From Letharia columbiana (lineage: Eukaryota; Ascomycota; Lecanoromycetes; Lecanorales; Parmeliaceae): a DNA stretch of 64,000 nt. Below, one piece after another: positions 62,403 through 64,000 of this stretch. The notes under the pieces were generated by a model. It saw only the letters and a list, made by a program, of their open reading frames with translations, did not search any database and was not told the origin of the DNA. Each line of letters starts with the position of its first letter. The stretch's first letter is position 1. The translations under genes and the position numbers were made by a program. The stretch covers positions 186,001-250,000 of the forward strand of contig NW_023501049.1 of NCBI RefSeq assembly GCF_014066305.1. The letters run 5' to 3'.

Positions 62403-64000
62403 AATAGAGCTAGTCGTAGTTTCTTTCTTAGAAAATAAACTAGAAATTTTACTTTGAAAATTATTAATTACTAGAATTGACGTATCTTTTAAAAGTATTC
62501 TATATTTAACGCTATACTTAGAGATATTCAATCGCTCTTTTATCTCTTTTAGCTTCGATTTTTCGAAGTAAGTATATATAAGTTACGAAATAGTATTCTC
62601 GAGGCTATTTAAAGCGTATTAAATTATAAGTTATAGTAATAATTTAAAGTAACCTAATTAAATAGTTAGCGAAGAGACTAGCGTATTCGAAGAAAAGATT
62701 ATCTCTTATCGTTATATTATATCTAATAACTTATTAATTAATCTAATTAACTCTAAATAAAAACTATTATTTATATCGAGCTTTTAATTATCGAGCTTAA
62801 GAACTTAAGCTTATATATATTAATATTTCTAAAATAACTTAATTAGTAGTTTACGATTATTAAGATTATATCTTATTTATATAACCGCTTTAATATTAAT
62901 ATTTTAAGACCTTTTTAAAGCGCTTTTTTTATTATATCGATATTCTTAAGTTAAGATTAATTAGTTTTAAAGAATATCTTAATAATTCTATACTTAGATT
63001 TACTTTTAGAATTCTTTAATAACTCGTTAACTCTACTACGTTTATATTCTTTTTATAGCTACTACTTATAAGATTTAACGATTTATCTTTAAATATATAA
63101 TCTTTTATCTCTTATTATTAAAGTTTATATAAAAAGTATAAAATTAAGATAATAAGAGTTATCTTTAATATAGTTAGATAGATTCGTTATAGCCGCTTTA
63201 ATAGTAGAATTTATTAACTCTTTAATAATTGCTATACGCGTAATATTTAATTTATTTATAAATTATATAATAATAGAAGAAAGCTATAGAAAAGATAGCT
63301 CTTATAATAATATAATAGAGTTAAAAACATTTATTAATAGTAAAGATAAATCTTAATAATTTAATATAAAGATGTAAGCGTTATAGATGTAAGTTAACTT
63401 ATTACTATTTTTACTTAATAGATTTTTATCTATAAATTTATAAATCTACTTTATATTACTTAAAGTTAATTAAGATTAAAGAGTATATAAAAAGTCTATT
63501 AACTTATTATATTTCTTATATTAAATAGAGCTTTTACGTCTTTAATTCTTAATATATTAAAGTATTTAATTAATCGAAAGAACTTTCTCGTAATATAGAT
63601 CTATAATAGCTTTAAGAAGAACTTAAAGTATTTATAGAGCTCGAAGAGTTTAGAGAGATTCGGGTAAATTATATATTATACCTTATCTCTAGAATAGAGA
63701 AGTCGCTATTAGACTTTTAATAGAAATTTTTTAAAGAGGCTAGAAATACTTATAATCTTTCGAGTCTAGTAATTAATATATTAACGATAGTTGAATTATA
63801 TAGAATTATATATAATATATAATCTTATTTAGATAATATAGTAAGTCTTTCTTCTACTAATCTTAGAGATAGCTATAAAAGCTTATAGAAAATGAAAGTA
63901 TAAGATATAGAGTTAAATTAATAGCTTCGGGAGAGTATTAGATTAGTTCTTCTCTATTTAAGATATTATCTAATAAGCATTTAATTTATTTTTCTATAGA
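62403..64000. other. Right flank of the nested insertion; RIP-mutated DNA
   Basis: The first bases (AATAGAGCTAGTCG) continue the 57-bp repeat unit broken at 48136, so this is the other half of the locus that the copia-type element entered. Beyond about 62450 I recognise no family. Composition stays RIP-like to the window end. Confidence 0.6.

Larger units (their letters stand above)
35650..64000. repeat. RIP-saturated AT-rich transposon block
   Basis: From about 35.65 kb to the window end the DNA is strongly AT-rich. TpA is abundant, CpA and TpG are almost absent, and CpG survives in motifs like AGCGCT and TCGCG. There is no open frame of useful length on either strand, although old coding frames can be followed with many TAA/TAG stops. 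This is the pattern left by repeat-induced point mutation (C to T at CpA). Identifiable contents are listed separately. The segments 41476-47730, 48286-49202 and 62408-64000 contain further mutated repeats I could not assign. Confidence 0.92.

Noticed and set aside
35650..64000. Possible cargo genes, secondary-metabolite cluster or CRISPR-like array
   Set aside because: No open frame survives; the only regular repeats are LTRs, a 57-bp tandem array and short microsatellites, and the organism is a fungus.

Overview
The window comes from a filamentous ascomycete (Pezizomycotina). The class is not certain, but gene style and protein resemblance fit Dothideomycetes. The evidence is genes carrying many 49-65 bp introns with CTAAC/CTGAC-like branch sites, fungal-type DMC1, Gis2/Byr3, 14-3-3, Ran and Uls1 orthologues, LTR retrotransposons, and long tracts with the signature of repeat-induced point mutation (RIP).

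The window has two compartments. Positions 1 to about 35.6 kb are GC-balanced and gene-bearing. In order they hold: a seven-knuckle CCHC protein (+, 898-1908), DMC1 (+, 2641-4483, 15 exons), a conserved fungal protein of unknown function (-, 6538-4685), a second conserved unknown (-, 7955-6928), an Rtc3-like SBDS-fold protein (-, 8839-8350), a copia-type LTR element on the minus strand that lacks reverse transcriptase (9203-12852), a homopolymer tract and small RIP island (12.85-14.4 kb), a Rho GEF with DH and PH-like regions (-, 18141-14734), a 14-3-3 protein (+, from 19756 or 19345 to 20786), a Uls1/Ris1-like SNF2-RING ATPase (+, 22255-26785), an SCOC-like coiled-coil protein (+, 28142-28790), a decayed ubiquitin-domain gene (-, 31382-29560), Ran GTPase (-, 32704-31720), and a broken DUF3435/FluG-like gene with a C2H2 tail (+, 33177-34517).

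From about 35.65 kb to the end the DNA is an AT-rich, RIP-saturated transposon graveyard in which CpA and TpG are nearly absent. Its architecture can still be read. A copia-type element (48137-62402, 149-bp LTRs, 5-bp target duplication AATAG) sits inside an array of 57-bp tandem repeats. It is itself interrupted by a gypsy-type element (49208-56326, 275-bp LTRs, target duplication CTATA). A second, 5'-truncated gypsy copy lies in inverted orientation at 36211 to about 41475.

The intact genes are mostly unlinked housekeeping functions: meiotic recombination, nucleocytoplasmic transport, Rho signalling, 14-3-3 signalling, SUMO-linked chromatin remodelling and RNA binding. There is no sign of a biosynthetic or defence cluster. 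Exon models were built by eye from splice signals, reading-frame continuity and family resemblance. The most notable anomalies are a GA instead of GT splice donor in DMC1, a 12-nt exon in the CCHC gene, a copia element whose primer site matches the anticodon arm of initiator tRNA-Met and which escaped RIP, and the dated nesting of transposons. I did not find a clearly novel biological system.
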